Assembly (NCBI GenBank): GCA_009768925.2
Contig: VHIT02000054.1
Coordinates: forward strand, 124,001-188,000
From: Cryptosporidium bovis
Taxonomy: Eukaryota; Apicomplexa; Conoidasida; Eucoccidiorida; Cryptosporidiidae
DNA length: 64,000 nucleotides
Reading direction: 5' to 3'
The notes beneath the pieces are model-generated. The model did no database searches. It was not told the DNA's origin and saw nothing but the letters and a program-made list of their open reading frames with translations. Positions 37,315 through 45,332 of this stretch are shown here, piece by piece. A program made the position numbers and the translations under genes. Within the stretch, counting starts at the first letter, position 1; every line of letters begins with the position of its first letter.

Positions 37315-38250
37315 ATGAATTCATCAAAGGTCAGAACAATAGCTGCTATAACCGGTGGTTTCGCAGTTGTTGGTGCTTTACTTTATTTCTTATTTAGAGA
37401 AGATAAATCCGACGAAGAAAATAAAAGAGAGGAGCCATATGAATTGGGTAGAGATACTACTTGCAACAAAGGTATATTTGGTAGTTCTGTTTCAGTGAGG
37501 AGTGTGGAGGAGGCAAAGAAAGAGATAAAAGAGGATAATAACGGTAACATTGGAATCACTGCAGATGATCATAATGTAAATACGGAGAACGCAGAAAAAT
37601 CACTGGAAAGTTATACAAAAGAAGACATGTTGCATATATTGGACGAAATACTGGAGAGTCAGGATTGCTTAAGGGGTGTAATGAAGAGACTGACGAGTGA
37701 ATTTATTGCAAATCCTCCGAGAAACTTTCAGGAATGTTATGACAAAGTAAAGAATGCTTCTCCACAGGATCCTTTGGACAAGAGAAAAATTTCGCTTTCC
37801 GAGTTTGATAAATTAGTTGAAAGGTTCTATACTGATGATAAAGTAAGTAGTACCATTGAGAAGATTATGGGAATAAATGGTTCTATGAGCTCCGATAATG
37901 ACAATGTTCAAACTATGAAAAAAATTGAGAATATAGACAATAAGCAATTAATTAATATTAATGGATTTATGTTAGAGGAATTAAAAGAATTTGTTGGTCA
38001 GTATTCAAATGTCAGTAATAAACATATATATGATGTCAAAACATTAACTATTGCTGCACAGGTATGGGTTGGATCCAAAGTTGAAAAACGATTTAGTCTT
38101 AATTCTGACGATATTGAAACTGCCATGTTAATTCGTTCTCAATCTCTTAAAGATGATCCTGAATTTGGGCGTATTAGTTTACAAATGCAAGCCACAATGG
38201 AGCAACTTATTGGTTCTCCAGCGCCTTCAAATCTTCCCTTCTCTATTTAA
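37315..38250 (+). CDS. N-terminally membrane-anchored protein of unknown function
   Basis: The 311-residue product begins MNSSKVRTIAAITGGFAVVGALLYFLFRED. A hydrophobic, Gly/Ala-rich helix at about residues 9-27 is followed by a charged region, which looks like a signal anchor with most of the chain on the cytosolic side. It could also be a mitosomal or ER tail-out arrangement. The remainder is acidic and helical, with a short Cys pair (DCLRGV, ECYDKV) and a conserved-looking C-terminus (DDIETAMLIRSQSLKDD, then QATMEQLIGSPAPSN). No family is recognised. Confidence 0.75.
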   Translation: MNSSKVRTIAAITGGFAVVGALLYFLFREDKSDEENKREEPYELGRDTTCNKGIFGSSVSVRSVEEAKKEIKEDNNGNIGITADDHNVNTENAEKSLESYTKEDMLHILDEILESQDCLRGVMKRLTSEFIANPPRNFQECYDKVKNASPQDPLDKRKISLSEFDKLVERFYTDDKVSSTIEKIMGINGSMSSDNDNVQTMKKIENIDNKQLININGFMLEELKEFVGQYSNVSNKHIYDVKTLTIAAQVWVGSKVEKRFSLNSDDIETAMLIRSQSLKDDPEFGRISLQMQATMEQLIGSPAPSNLPFSI

Positions 38251-38691
38251 TAAATAATAAATACTATTACTATTAGAAGTTTTATTATTTATTCGACATA
38301 TATAATATTCCTATTAAAAGATTTATTTATGTGTGTTTATTATATATGAATTGTTTGGTCTTTGTTCCAGATAAAGAGACTAGTTTATTTTTTAGATTTT
38401 TAATTTACTTTCATAATTTGAGCATTTATGAGCAGCACTTGTTCTGTTTGTCTTTAATTGTTTGTTTTGTTCCAATTTGTTCTTTTTCAAAGATCTGCAG
38501 GTACTGGGAGAGATGTATGTTGCATTCATATCTGAAGGAGTACGGGGAAAATACTTGTCATCGATTTATTACCAAACCGAATATTTGTGTTGAAAATCAA
38601 GCTCATGTACAAGCAATGCTCAAAAGTTGGATTTCAATTAGAATGAATGTAGGCAGATAAAGAAATGGTTCAAGATAAATATTTAAACTAA
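38251..38691. other. intergenic region with one possible small exon
   Basis: The 441 bp lie between a rightward and a leftward stop. The first 240 bp are AT-rich. The last 160 bp are richer in GC and hold the candidate exon described separately. Confidence 0.5.
38501..38660 (+). CDS. possible small gene or terminal exon (uncertain)
   Basis: After a pyrimidine-rich stretch ending in CTGCAG, the + strand frame encodes about 52 residues, YWERCMLHSYLKEYGENTCH and onward to a TAA at 38658-38660. Composition is more coding-like than the AT-rich DNA before it, and residues such as paired Trp, His and Cys are not typical of random AT-rich frames. The same frame extends upstream to an ATG near 38346, but that part looks non-coding, so a spliced first exon is possible. 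I could not place it and recognise no family. Confidence 0.25.
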
Positions 38692-41600
38692 TTAATTTCT
38701 TGAGTTTAAACCTAAATCATTATGTTTTTTAATGACTTCAATCATGAGATTTGAAAAATCACGGGCAAACTTTTCACCATTGCACAAATTTGAGTTAATA
38801 AGAGTTTTTCTAAGACTAAAACGTAGAAAAGAGAGTTTTCCTGTATTTTTCGCGAGATTGGTAGCAACACTTACAAACTGGTCTTTTGAGTAAGTAATTA
38901 GTTCTGTGAGATTTAGGTTATATAGTATTGACTTTCCAACATTTTGAGAATGAAAAGAAATAATTTCAGTATTTAACTCTGGATTATCACAGTTACTATA
39001 GATTATATTCGGGTTAATATTATCATTTAAACAAAATGTAACTAAAGGAACTCCCATAAAGATACATTCAAATGTAGTTGTAGTGCCAGAATAAGGAAAC
39101 GTGTCTAATGATATGTCAATTTTGTTATATAAATCCAAATGTGAGTAATAAGTATCACTTAATGGTAAAAAAATTAATCTTTCTTTTTCAATTCCGTATC
39201 TTTCGCCAAAAATATTCATGTAGAATGAATGACATTTAGGTGAAGTGAAAGCTTTAGACTTTAATATGAGACGACTATTATTTACCTTTTTCAGCACTCT
39301 ACCCCATAAATCAATAGTTATGGGATGTAATTTAGTTAATCTGTTGAACGATCCAAATGTGATGTAACCATTTCTATTAAAGGGTAAGTCACCTATATTT
39401 GGGTATTCAGTATGTGGGACTGAGAAACACAAAAAACTCTCCGGAAGATAAATAAGTTGTTCAGAATATTTTTGTTTTGTACTCGTTGGATCAGAAATAC
39501 TATCCGTGATTCTATAATCAATATTCCTTAAACCAGTAGTATTTGGATAACCTATCCAGGAAATCTGTATTGGTGAGTTTCTTAATGCAAAAACCTCAAG
39601 ACTATTATTTACTGTATGGCCACTTAGATCAAATAATATATGGATTCCATCTTCTCTAATTAGTTTTGAAATTGAAACAACGTCTTTTCCACGTATATTC
39701 CTCCAATTTTCAGGTTTTACAAGTTTTTTAAAACTGTCAGAAAGATAATCATGATGGGGTGAATTATCGTAAATATAAACAATGAATTTAACACTGCCGT
39801 TGCCTTTACTGTCAGCCTGATTTATCTCTGAAATATACTTTAATGGAGAATAAATAAAAAATCCCACTGCATGGTGGAAAAATTCAGCTCCGACGAAACC
39901 AAGTTTAATTTCACATGAGGAATTATTGCTTTCGTCAATATTTGGAACAGTTGCTATTGGAATAATTTTATCAAGATTTTCTTTTGTTTCTTTATATATT
40001 TGTGTCAAGTAATCGCCCCATTCCAGAGAAATACTTATCATATCTTCGTAATGAATATAGTATTCTGTATTTAGAAGCCAGCGAGCATCTGGGGGAAAAT
40101 ATGCATTGTCCTTGGCATTTTCAGATACAATTAAGGATTTTGGATTGTCACAAATTTTCAAGCAAAGCTCACCATTAACAACAATATCTTTTGAATAATC
40201 TTTAGATTTATTTTTAATTGAATCAATGTTAATTGGAATGAAGTAGTTTAATATATAAACTAGATTTTGATAGGCAAGAATATTGTTTTTGTTTAAGTTA
40301 ATCGCAATTAAAAAACAATTTTTTGCAAAAACAAAATTACCAACGTCCCTGTAAAGAACTCCAAGGTTGTTGAATACATCCGAATTATTGGAGTCGATTT
40401 GAATACATTTACTGAAGTATTCAAAGGCTAAGTCAATTTTTCCAGTTGTATTATAAAGTGCAGCAATAATATTCAGAGAATTAATGCATTTCGGATTAAT
40501 GTTAACTATTTTCTCGTAACATAATATAGATTCTTTAACATGACCTATTTTTCTCAAAAATATTCCAAAATTATTATAAGTGTTCACATTTAATGGATTT
40601 AAATTTATGGACAATTCAAAACACCAAATTGCCTTATTTTTTTTCCCCAATTCATTATAAACAATAGCAAGGTCATTATAAACATCAGAAGAATTCGGGA
40701 TGTACATTATGGCCTTCTTTAATAATGACTTGGCTTGGACCAAATTATTATGATTAACTTGAATTGCTTTGTTGCACAATAATTTGGCATAATATATCCT
40801 ATAATTATCGTTAAATGGTGATTTATCAACAATTCTTTCCATCATTTCCATGCTTGTATCAATATTATTTTCAATTTCAAAGTAGAGTCTCAAAAGTGAA
40901 TACTCCAACTCAAAGTTCGTACATACTCCACCAGACTCGAAACAACTCTTTAAAATTGAAATGCATTCGTTATAGGTATCTTGATTCTTCAACTTAAATT
41001 TACCATTGCTTGTTTCCTTGTCTGTTTTGGTAAGTATGCTTTCGTTTGGAGAACAGTTGAGATTGACTCCATACAGAGTTAATATTGATCTCACAAAACA
41101 ATTAATTATGTGTGAATAATATGGAAACAATGTTGAGTAATGTTTATGGATGTCTAAATCACTTTGGTTATCTATGTCCTTATTTTTGTCGTCACATAAA
41201 CTACTTTTATTTGGGATTTCATTAATAGACATCCTGAGGCTTTTTAAAAGCAGTTCAACATTTGGGTACTTCTTCCCAACATAATCTAATACAGTGAAGG
41301 AGTAATCGTAATTTTCAAGTAATATTTGAATCATTACAAAAGACATAATGAGAGAAACATATTCAATCAAATCACCTGTGTAATATGAGTTGAGATCACT
41401 TAATTCACAATAGTCTTCACTTGATTCAAATTCCAGTTGCTTTGTAAAAATATAGTGTTTCACTATTTCAAGCAATAGTGAAACAAGTTTGTTGTTTTTG
41501 ATGGAGTTAAGTTCATGATATATAAAAATCATTTTAACAATTATTTTTCCCAAAAATAATGAATCGCTTTTAATATTTAAATCCATCAGTTTTGCTATTC

Positions 41601-41844
41601 TGTTTGAATTGTCAATGCACTTTTCACAGCAATATAAGCCAACTAATTCAGAATAAATGTCCATTAACTCTTTAACGTCTTTCACTATTTCTATCGATGC
41701 CAAGCAAAATAACATAATTTTAGAGTTGTCCACTTTTTCATTAATTACATTTCTATTTGTTATTAGTTGCATGGTTGTATTAGGGTTTGGAGTGCTATAA
41801 TTGGCACCTTCCTCGTAATCACAAAAACATAGTGATTCTTTCAT
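38692..41844 (-). CDS. SPY: SPINDLY-type protein O-fucosyltransferase (TPR-GT41)
   Basis: The 1050-residue protein has a poorly conserved N-terminus (1-270), tandem tetratricopeptide repeats (about 300-530, for example SSDVYNDLAIVYNELGKKNK and SDVFNNLGVLYRDVGNF) and a GT41 catalytic half (about 640-1045). Visible catalytic features include FVGAEFFHHAVGFFIYSPL, WIGYPNTTGL, FGSFNRLTKLHP and DTFPYSGTTTTFE. GT41 covers O-GlcNAc transferase and SPINDLY. The end LCNGEKFARDF resembles plant SPINDLY, and the Toxoplasma orthologue is an O-fucosyltransferase that modifies Ser-rich nuclear-pore-associated proteins, so I prefer SPY. About 30 extra residues interrupt the C-terminal catalytic lobe after GVPLVTF. 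The acting place is the cytosol and nucleus. Confidence 0.9.
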   Translation of the reverse strand: MKESLCFCDYEEGANYSTPNPNTTMQLITNRNVINEKVDNSKIMLFCLASIEIVKDVKELMDIYSELVGLYCCEKCIDNSNRIAKLMDLNIKSDSLFLGKIIVKMIFIYHELNSIKNNKLVSLLLEIVKHYIFTKQLEFESSEDYCELSDLNSYYTGDLIEYVSLIMSFVMIQILLENYDYSFTVLDYVGKKYPNVELLLKSLRMSINEIPNKSSLCDDKNKDIDNQSDLDIHKHYSTLFPYYSHIINCFVRSILTLYGVNLNCSPNESILTKTDKETSNGKFKLKNQDTYNECISILKSCFESGGVCTNFELEYSLLRLYFEIENNIDTSMEMMERIVDKSPFNDNYRIYYAKLLCNKAIQVNHNNLVQAKSLLKKAIMYIPNSSDVYNDLAIVYNELGKKNKAIWCFELSINLNPLNVNTYNNFGIFLRKIGHVKESILCYEKIVNINPKCINSLNIIAALYNTTGKIDLAFEYFSKCIQIDSNNSDVFNNLGVLYRDVGNFVFAKNCFLIAINLNKNNILAYQNLVYILNYFIPINIDSIKNKSKDYSKDIVVNGELCLKICDNPKSLIVSENAKDNAYFPPDARWLLNTEYYIHYEDMISISLEWGDYLTQIYKETKENLDKIIPIATVPNIDESNNSSCEIKLGFVGAEFFHHAVGFFIYSPLKYISEINQADSKGNGSVKFIVYIYDNSPHHDYLSDSFKKLVKPENWRNIRGKDVVSISKLIREDGIHILFDLSGHTVNNSLEVFALRNSPIQISWIGYPNTTGLRNIDYRITDSISDPTSTKQKYSEQLIYLPESFLCFSVPHTEYPNIGDLPFNRNGYITFGSFNRLTKLHPITIDLWGRVLKKVNNSRLILKSKAFTSPKCHSFYMNIFGERYGIEKERLIFLPLSDTYYSHLDLYNKIDISLDTFPYSGTTTTFECIFMGVPLVTFCLNDNINPNIIYSNCDNPELNTEIISFHSQNVGKSILYNLNLTELITYSKDQFVSVATNLAKNTGKLSFLRFSLRKTLINSNLCNGEKFARDFSNLMIEVIKKHNDLGLNSRN

Positions 41845-42720
41845 TTCTTAATAGTTATTGATATGTTTTGGAAATGAAAAATGTTGACAAAACAGCAGTA
41901 CTTATTTTTTATTGATTAAAAATCTTCAAAAATAATATTTTTTGTTGCTTCTAGTGGTGAAATACGAATGTTAAAAATTCAATTGAAATAATAAAAATTA
42001 ATATTACTAATTCATTACTAAATGTTTAAAAATAAAGAGATGTATCATTAATTTTTATATGTATCCATATAAATTAATATTGTCAACAGAAATAGAATTT
42101 TTATGCGTTAATTAATTATTTGTATGTGTTAAAAATCATAACCAATAAGTGTTAGTAGAAGACCGCACAAGTAATTTACAAATAATCATATTTTACTATT
42201 GAACTAGTAATTGTTTGAGTCAAAAAAAGGAATAGTGGAAGAAAACAACTCAGTCAGACTGGAAATAATTGTTTATTGTATTAATCTTGTACACTTAAAT
42301 CCTGCTTGCTTTAATTGAATACAAATTTATGCAGATGAGAATAATATAATCATGTAGTTCAGAGTTTATTGGTGTCACAACGATTATATGTGTATTCACC
42401 CATAGAAATCGATAATAATCGCAAAAATTTGGATTTTCATTTCAACAACCAATTGACAACTATATTTATACTCAAGTATTTCTATATACTTGATAGTTCA
42501 TTTGAATATTTGTGCTTAAATTGTACATGGCTTTTTTATATAAAATAGACATTTGGCGCCGATGTTTAATTTACTTTAGAGAAAACAATATATGAGATAT
42601 TAAAATAATCAACATAATCGCAATAATTTATTTTATTACTTGAAATAGCTACAAAATAGAACGTGCACATAACAAATATAGATTATTTTTGATTTCTAGG
42701 TGTTAAACCTATAATATAAG
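41845..42720. other. divergent intergenic region (SPY / CstF-64)
   Basis: An 876-bp AT-rich region with one TTTGGCGCC box (42553-42560). I see no gene or RNA in it. Confidence 0.6.
42553..42560. promoter_or_regulatory. E2F-like TTGGCGCC box
   Basis: The box lies about 160 bp upstream of the CstF-64 ATG and 710 bp from the SPY start, so it more likely serves CstF-64. Confidence 0.5.
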
Positions 42721-43826
42721 ATGCACTCGTCTGGTGGAAACCAAGTTTGGGGTAAGTTTGAAGCAACTATGTATATTTCGGTATTATTACTAATGTAATA
42801 ATAATACATCTCACGATAAAACTTGAAATAACAACTAAAATATGAATAATTACTAACTTTTTTCATTTAACAATCCATTTATAATCGAAATTTATAGTTG
42901 GAAATGTTCCCTTTGACGCGACAGAAGATGAATTGAGAGAAGTAATGAATACAGCAGGTCAGGTACTATCTATAAGAATAGTTCATGATAAAGACACAGG
43001 ACTCAGCAGAGGATTCTCATTTTGTGAATATAGAGATATAGAAACATGTATTATAGCAATAAAGAGTTTGAATGGATATGAACTCAGAGGAAGAGCAATC
43101 AGAGTGGATTGGGCAAGTCAGGATATGAGAAGTAGGTATAACCATTTGGTAGTTAATAATACAAATACCAATATGGCACCAGTAGGAGGTGCGACTCAGG
43201 CAGGAATCGGTAACATTGCTCAGCAAAATGCTGAAGTCAATACCGGAATACACCATCAAATATCCATGAATGCGCCTATACATACTCATGGACACAACCA
43301 GCAAGCTCAGGATGAAGTGGCTTCGATTCCAACTATTCAAACAACTAATGCAGCAAACTACGACTCGATTTCGTCAGAAATAATACAATTAATACAAGGA
43401 ATGTCAGTGTCTCAATTATTTTATTTAATGGGGCATATGCAAAAACTCGTAGTACAAAATCCAGAAACAGCGAGAAGTATATTATTAGACAACCCACAGT
43501 TTTGCTATGCACTACTACATGCTCAGTTCATTTTGGGAATGGTAAATGAACCATTTACACCTTTAAATAAAGAGCAACTGAACAAGGCAAATAACATAAG
43601 AACACAAGTACTTAATGCTAGGAATAGTGGGAGTAGTAACATTAACTTTAAAAACTTTGGTGATATTTCTACTCTTGTTGAAGAAATTATAAATAATCCG
43701 AATCCTGCATTAATAAATGCACTTTCTTCAATACAGCCTAATTCAGTACCTCAATGGACAGATGAAGAAAGGTCTAAAATATTTGCCATTCAGCAGGCAT
43801 TAAGAAGCAGAGGACTAATAAGTTGA
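42721..43826 (+). CDS. CSTF2: cleavage stimulation factor subunit 2 (CstF-64/Rna15)
   Basis: Exons 42721-42751 and 42898-43826 join to 319 residues. The second exon alone opens only at a TTG. Exon 1 encodes MHSSGGNQVW and the first base of a Val codon before GTAAGT. Splicing restores RNP2 (VWVGNVPF, residues 9-16) of an N-terminal RRM whose RNP1 is RGFSFCEY (48-55). A CstF-64 hinge follows (IIQLIQGMSVSQLFYLMGHM, then ARSILLDNPQFCYALLHAQ, about 150-205), which binds CstF-77, and a short C-terminal helical domain (WTDEERSKIFAIQQAL) ends the chain. The protein recognises the U/GU-rich element downstream of poly(A) sites in the nucleus. It lacks the long Gly/Pro and MEARA regions of animals. Confidence 0.93.
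42752..42897 (+). other. intron of the CstF-64 gene
   Basis: The 146-nt intron begins GTAAGT and ends TTTATAG. It contains TACTAAC at about 42851-42857, identical to the optimal yeast branch site, 40 nt before the acceptor. It splits a Val codon in RNP2 after its first base. Confidence 0.9.
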
Positions 43827-44173
43827 ATACAAAAAAAAGTCGTAATGGTATTGTGTTCATTTTAGATAACGTTTATTCATATATCTAATTTTTTTAATTA
43901 TCATTTATCCATGTTAAATGATTTCGCTGTGTATATATTTAGACAAATTTTCTGTAAAGAGACTCATATATGCTGCTTTTTTACTAAACTACAACTAATA
44001 ATTCTATTTTTAAATCCTCAAAAATGTATGGGCTTAGTACTCGGCGGTTACCTTTTCAACTATTTAGAAAAGCACATACTGGGTGAAGAACCACTGAAGA
44101 GAGGTGACAAAGATACATATGAGTACAACTGTAAAAATTATAGGTCATTGTTATGATAAACTAATAGTAATCT
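43827..44173. other. intergenic region with a possible micro-gene
   Basis: The 347-bp gap between CstF-64 and CHMP1 is AT-rich except for about 130 bp that hold the small candidate ORF at 44028-44156. Confidence 0.5.
44028..44156 (+). CDS. possible 42-residue micro-protein
   Basis: The frame MGLVLGGYLFNYLEKHILGE and onward reaches a TGA at 44154-44156. It has a hydrophobic N-terminal half and a charged C-terminal half with DTYEYNCKNYRSLL. GC is clearly higher than in the DNA before it, as expected for coding sequence. The same frame is open upstream to an ATG at 43911, but that part looks non-coding. Possible roles include a small membrane or mitosomal subunit. No family is recognised. It ends 17 bp before the CHMP1 ATG, so it could alternatively be a leader ORF on that transcript. 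Confidence 0.35.
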   Translation: MGLVLGGYLFNYLEKHILGEEPLKRGDKDTYEYNCKNYRSLL

Positions 44174-44815
44174 ATGGGAAATAAAATATCTATAGACGAT
44201 TCAATATTTGAACTAAAGCTAAGAAAAAAGGAAATAGAAAGACAATATCAAAAAAAAGAAAGAGACTCAAAGTGTGAGAGAAAAAAGGCTAAAGATGCAT
44301 TAATATCTGGAAGAAGTGATCTATCTAAGTAAGTTGACTTTTACCTTAAATTTCACTAAAATAAAATAACAAAAAACAGGATTTATGCTGAAAATTCCCT
44401 AAATCTGCAAGAGGAGTCAAAAGAACTATTGTTAATGGCATCTAAACTGGATAGACTCTGTTCAAAATTAGAAAAAGCTTCAAACAGAGAAAAAATATCA
44501 TCTGAATTACTTGAAATTGTGCCAAAATTGCAAAAGCAACTATCTGACCAAGGTGTTATGGGTCTCAATAATGCCAGTAAAGTTAAAGAGATAAACCAAC
44601 TGCTGAATCAATTTGAAAATATACAACCAGAAAAATTAATAGTTGAAAGTAAATCTGGGAAACAAGAGTGCACTCACACAAATGGAAACAACAATGTGGA
44701 TAAGTTGTTACAAGAACTTTTAGATGAACATCTCGTTGAAATAGACCAGGCAATATTATCTAGAAGCGAAAATGTGGATAGTTTTATATCTGAGCTATCT
44801 AAAGACAAAACATAA
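44174..44815 (+). CDS. ESCRT-III subunit, CHMP1/Did2-like
   Basis: Exons 44174-44328 and 44380-44815 join to 196 residues. Exon 1 encodes MGNKISIDDSIFELKLRKKE and a basic, charged helix. Exon 2 continues IYAENSLNLQEESKELLLMAS. The IYAEN box at the exon junction and the following helix pattern are those of CHMP1 (Did2/Vps46), which recruits Vps4 and spastin-like ATPases in multivesicular body formation and cytokinesis. The C-terminus has a helix like a MIM1 motif (VDKLLQELLDEHLVEI). MGN at the start would allow N-myristoylation, which is known for CHMP6 rather than CHMP1. The orthology is therefore CHMP1-like by the body of the protein, with a CHMP6-like start. A 51-nt intron interrupts a Lys codon. 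Confidence 0.82.
44329..44379 (+). other. short intron of the CHMP1-like gene
   Basis: The 51-nt intron runs from GTAAGT to AACAG. Without splicing an in-frame TAA follows the exon directly. It is phase 2 and rejoins a Lys codon. Confidence 0.88.
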
Positions 44816-45332
44816 GGCGAAAAAACCAGGTGTATTTACCTATTTTTGACATAAGTTCTCACCTGTTTTATATGTATAAATATTCAATATCGTTATTTTT
44901 CGTTTTGCAACTGCTTGTACTGTGTTTTCGCCATTTTTAAACTTATTTCAGATTTTTTTGTTTGTTTAATTTAATTAAATAATGTGTGTGTATACAAATA
45001 TTTCGGTTATACAAGGTTATTTTTTTGAAGTATAATTTTATTTATTTTTTATGTTAAACATTTGTTATTACTTACTTTGGGGTGGGTGTGCCGGCATTAA
45101 AGAAATGGTTAAAATGTAGGTTTTCCGCTTAAATACTAATAAATTCATTTGAAATACAGAGGCATTTCCTCATCATATTGTGATGCCACATAAATAATAA
45201 GTAATATTCGAATTAGGTGACTTTTTTTTGTTGAAAGTCAAGTTGATATAAATAAAGCTGGGTTCAAGTCTCGTTAATTGAGTGTTATCAAGCAAATAAT
45301 TACTTATTACTATTAATATTAATGAAATTAAT
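44816..45332. other. intergenic region
   Basis: An AT-rich 517-bp spacer before the Fun30-like gene. I examined a GTTCAAGTC element near 45252 for a tRNA and found no matching stems. Nothing else is supported. Confidence 0.55.

Noticed and set aside
45240-45275. possible tRNA T-arm (GTTCAAGTC)
   Set aside because: The flanking bases do not pair into a T stem and no acceptor or anticodon stems are present.
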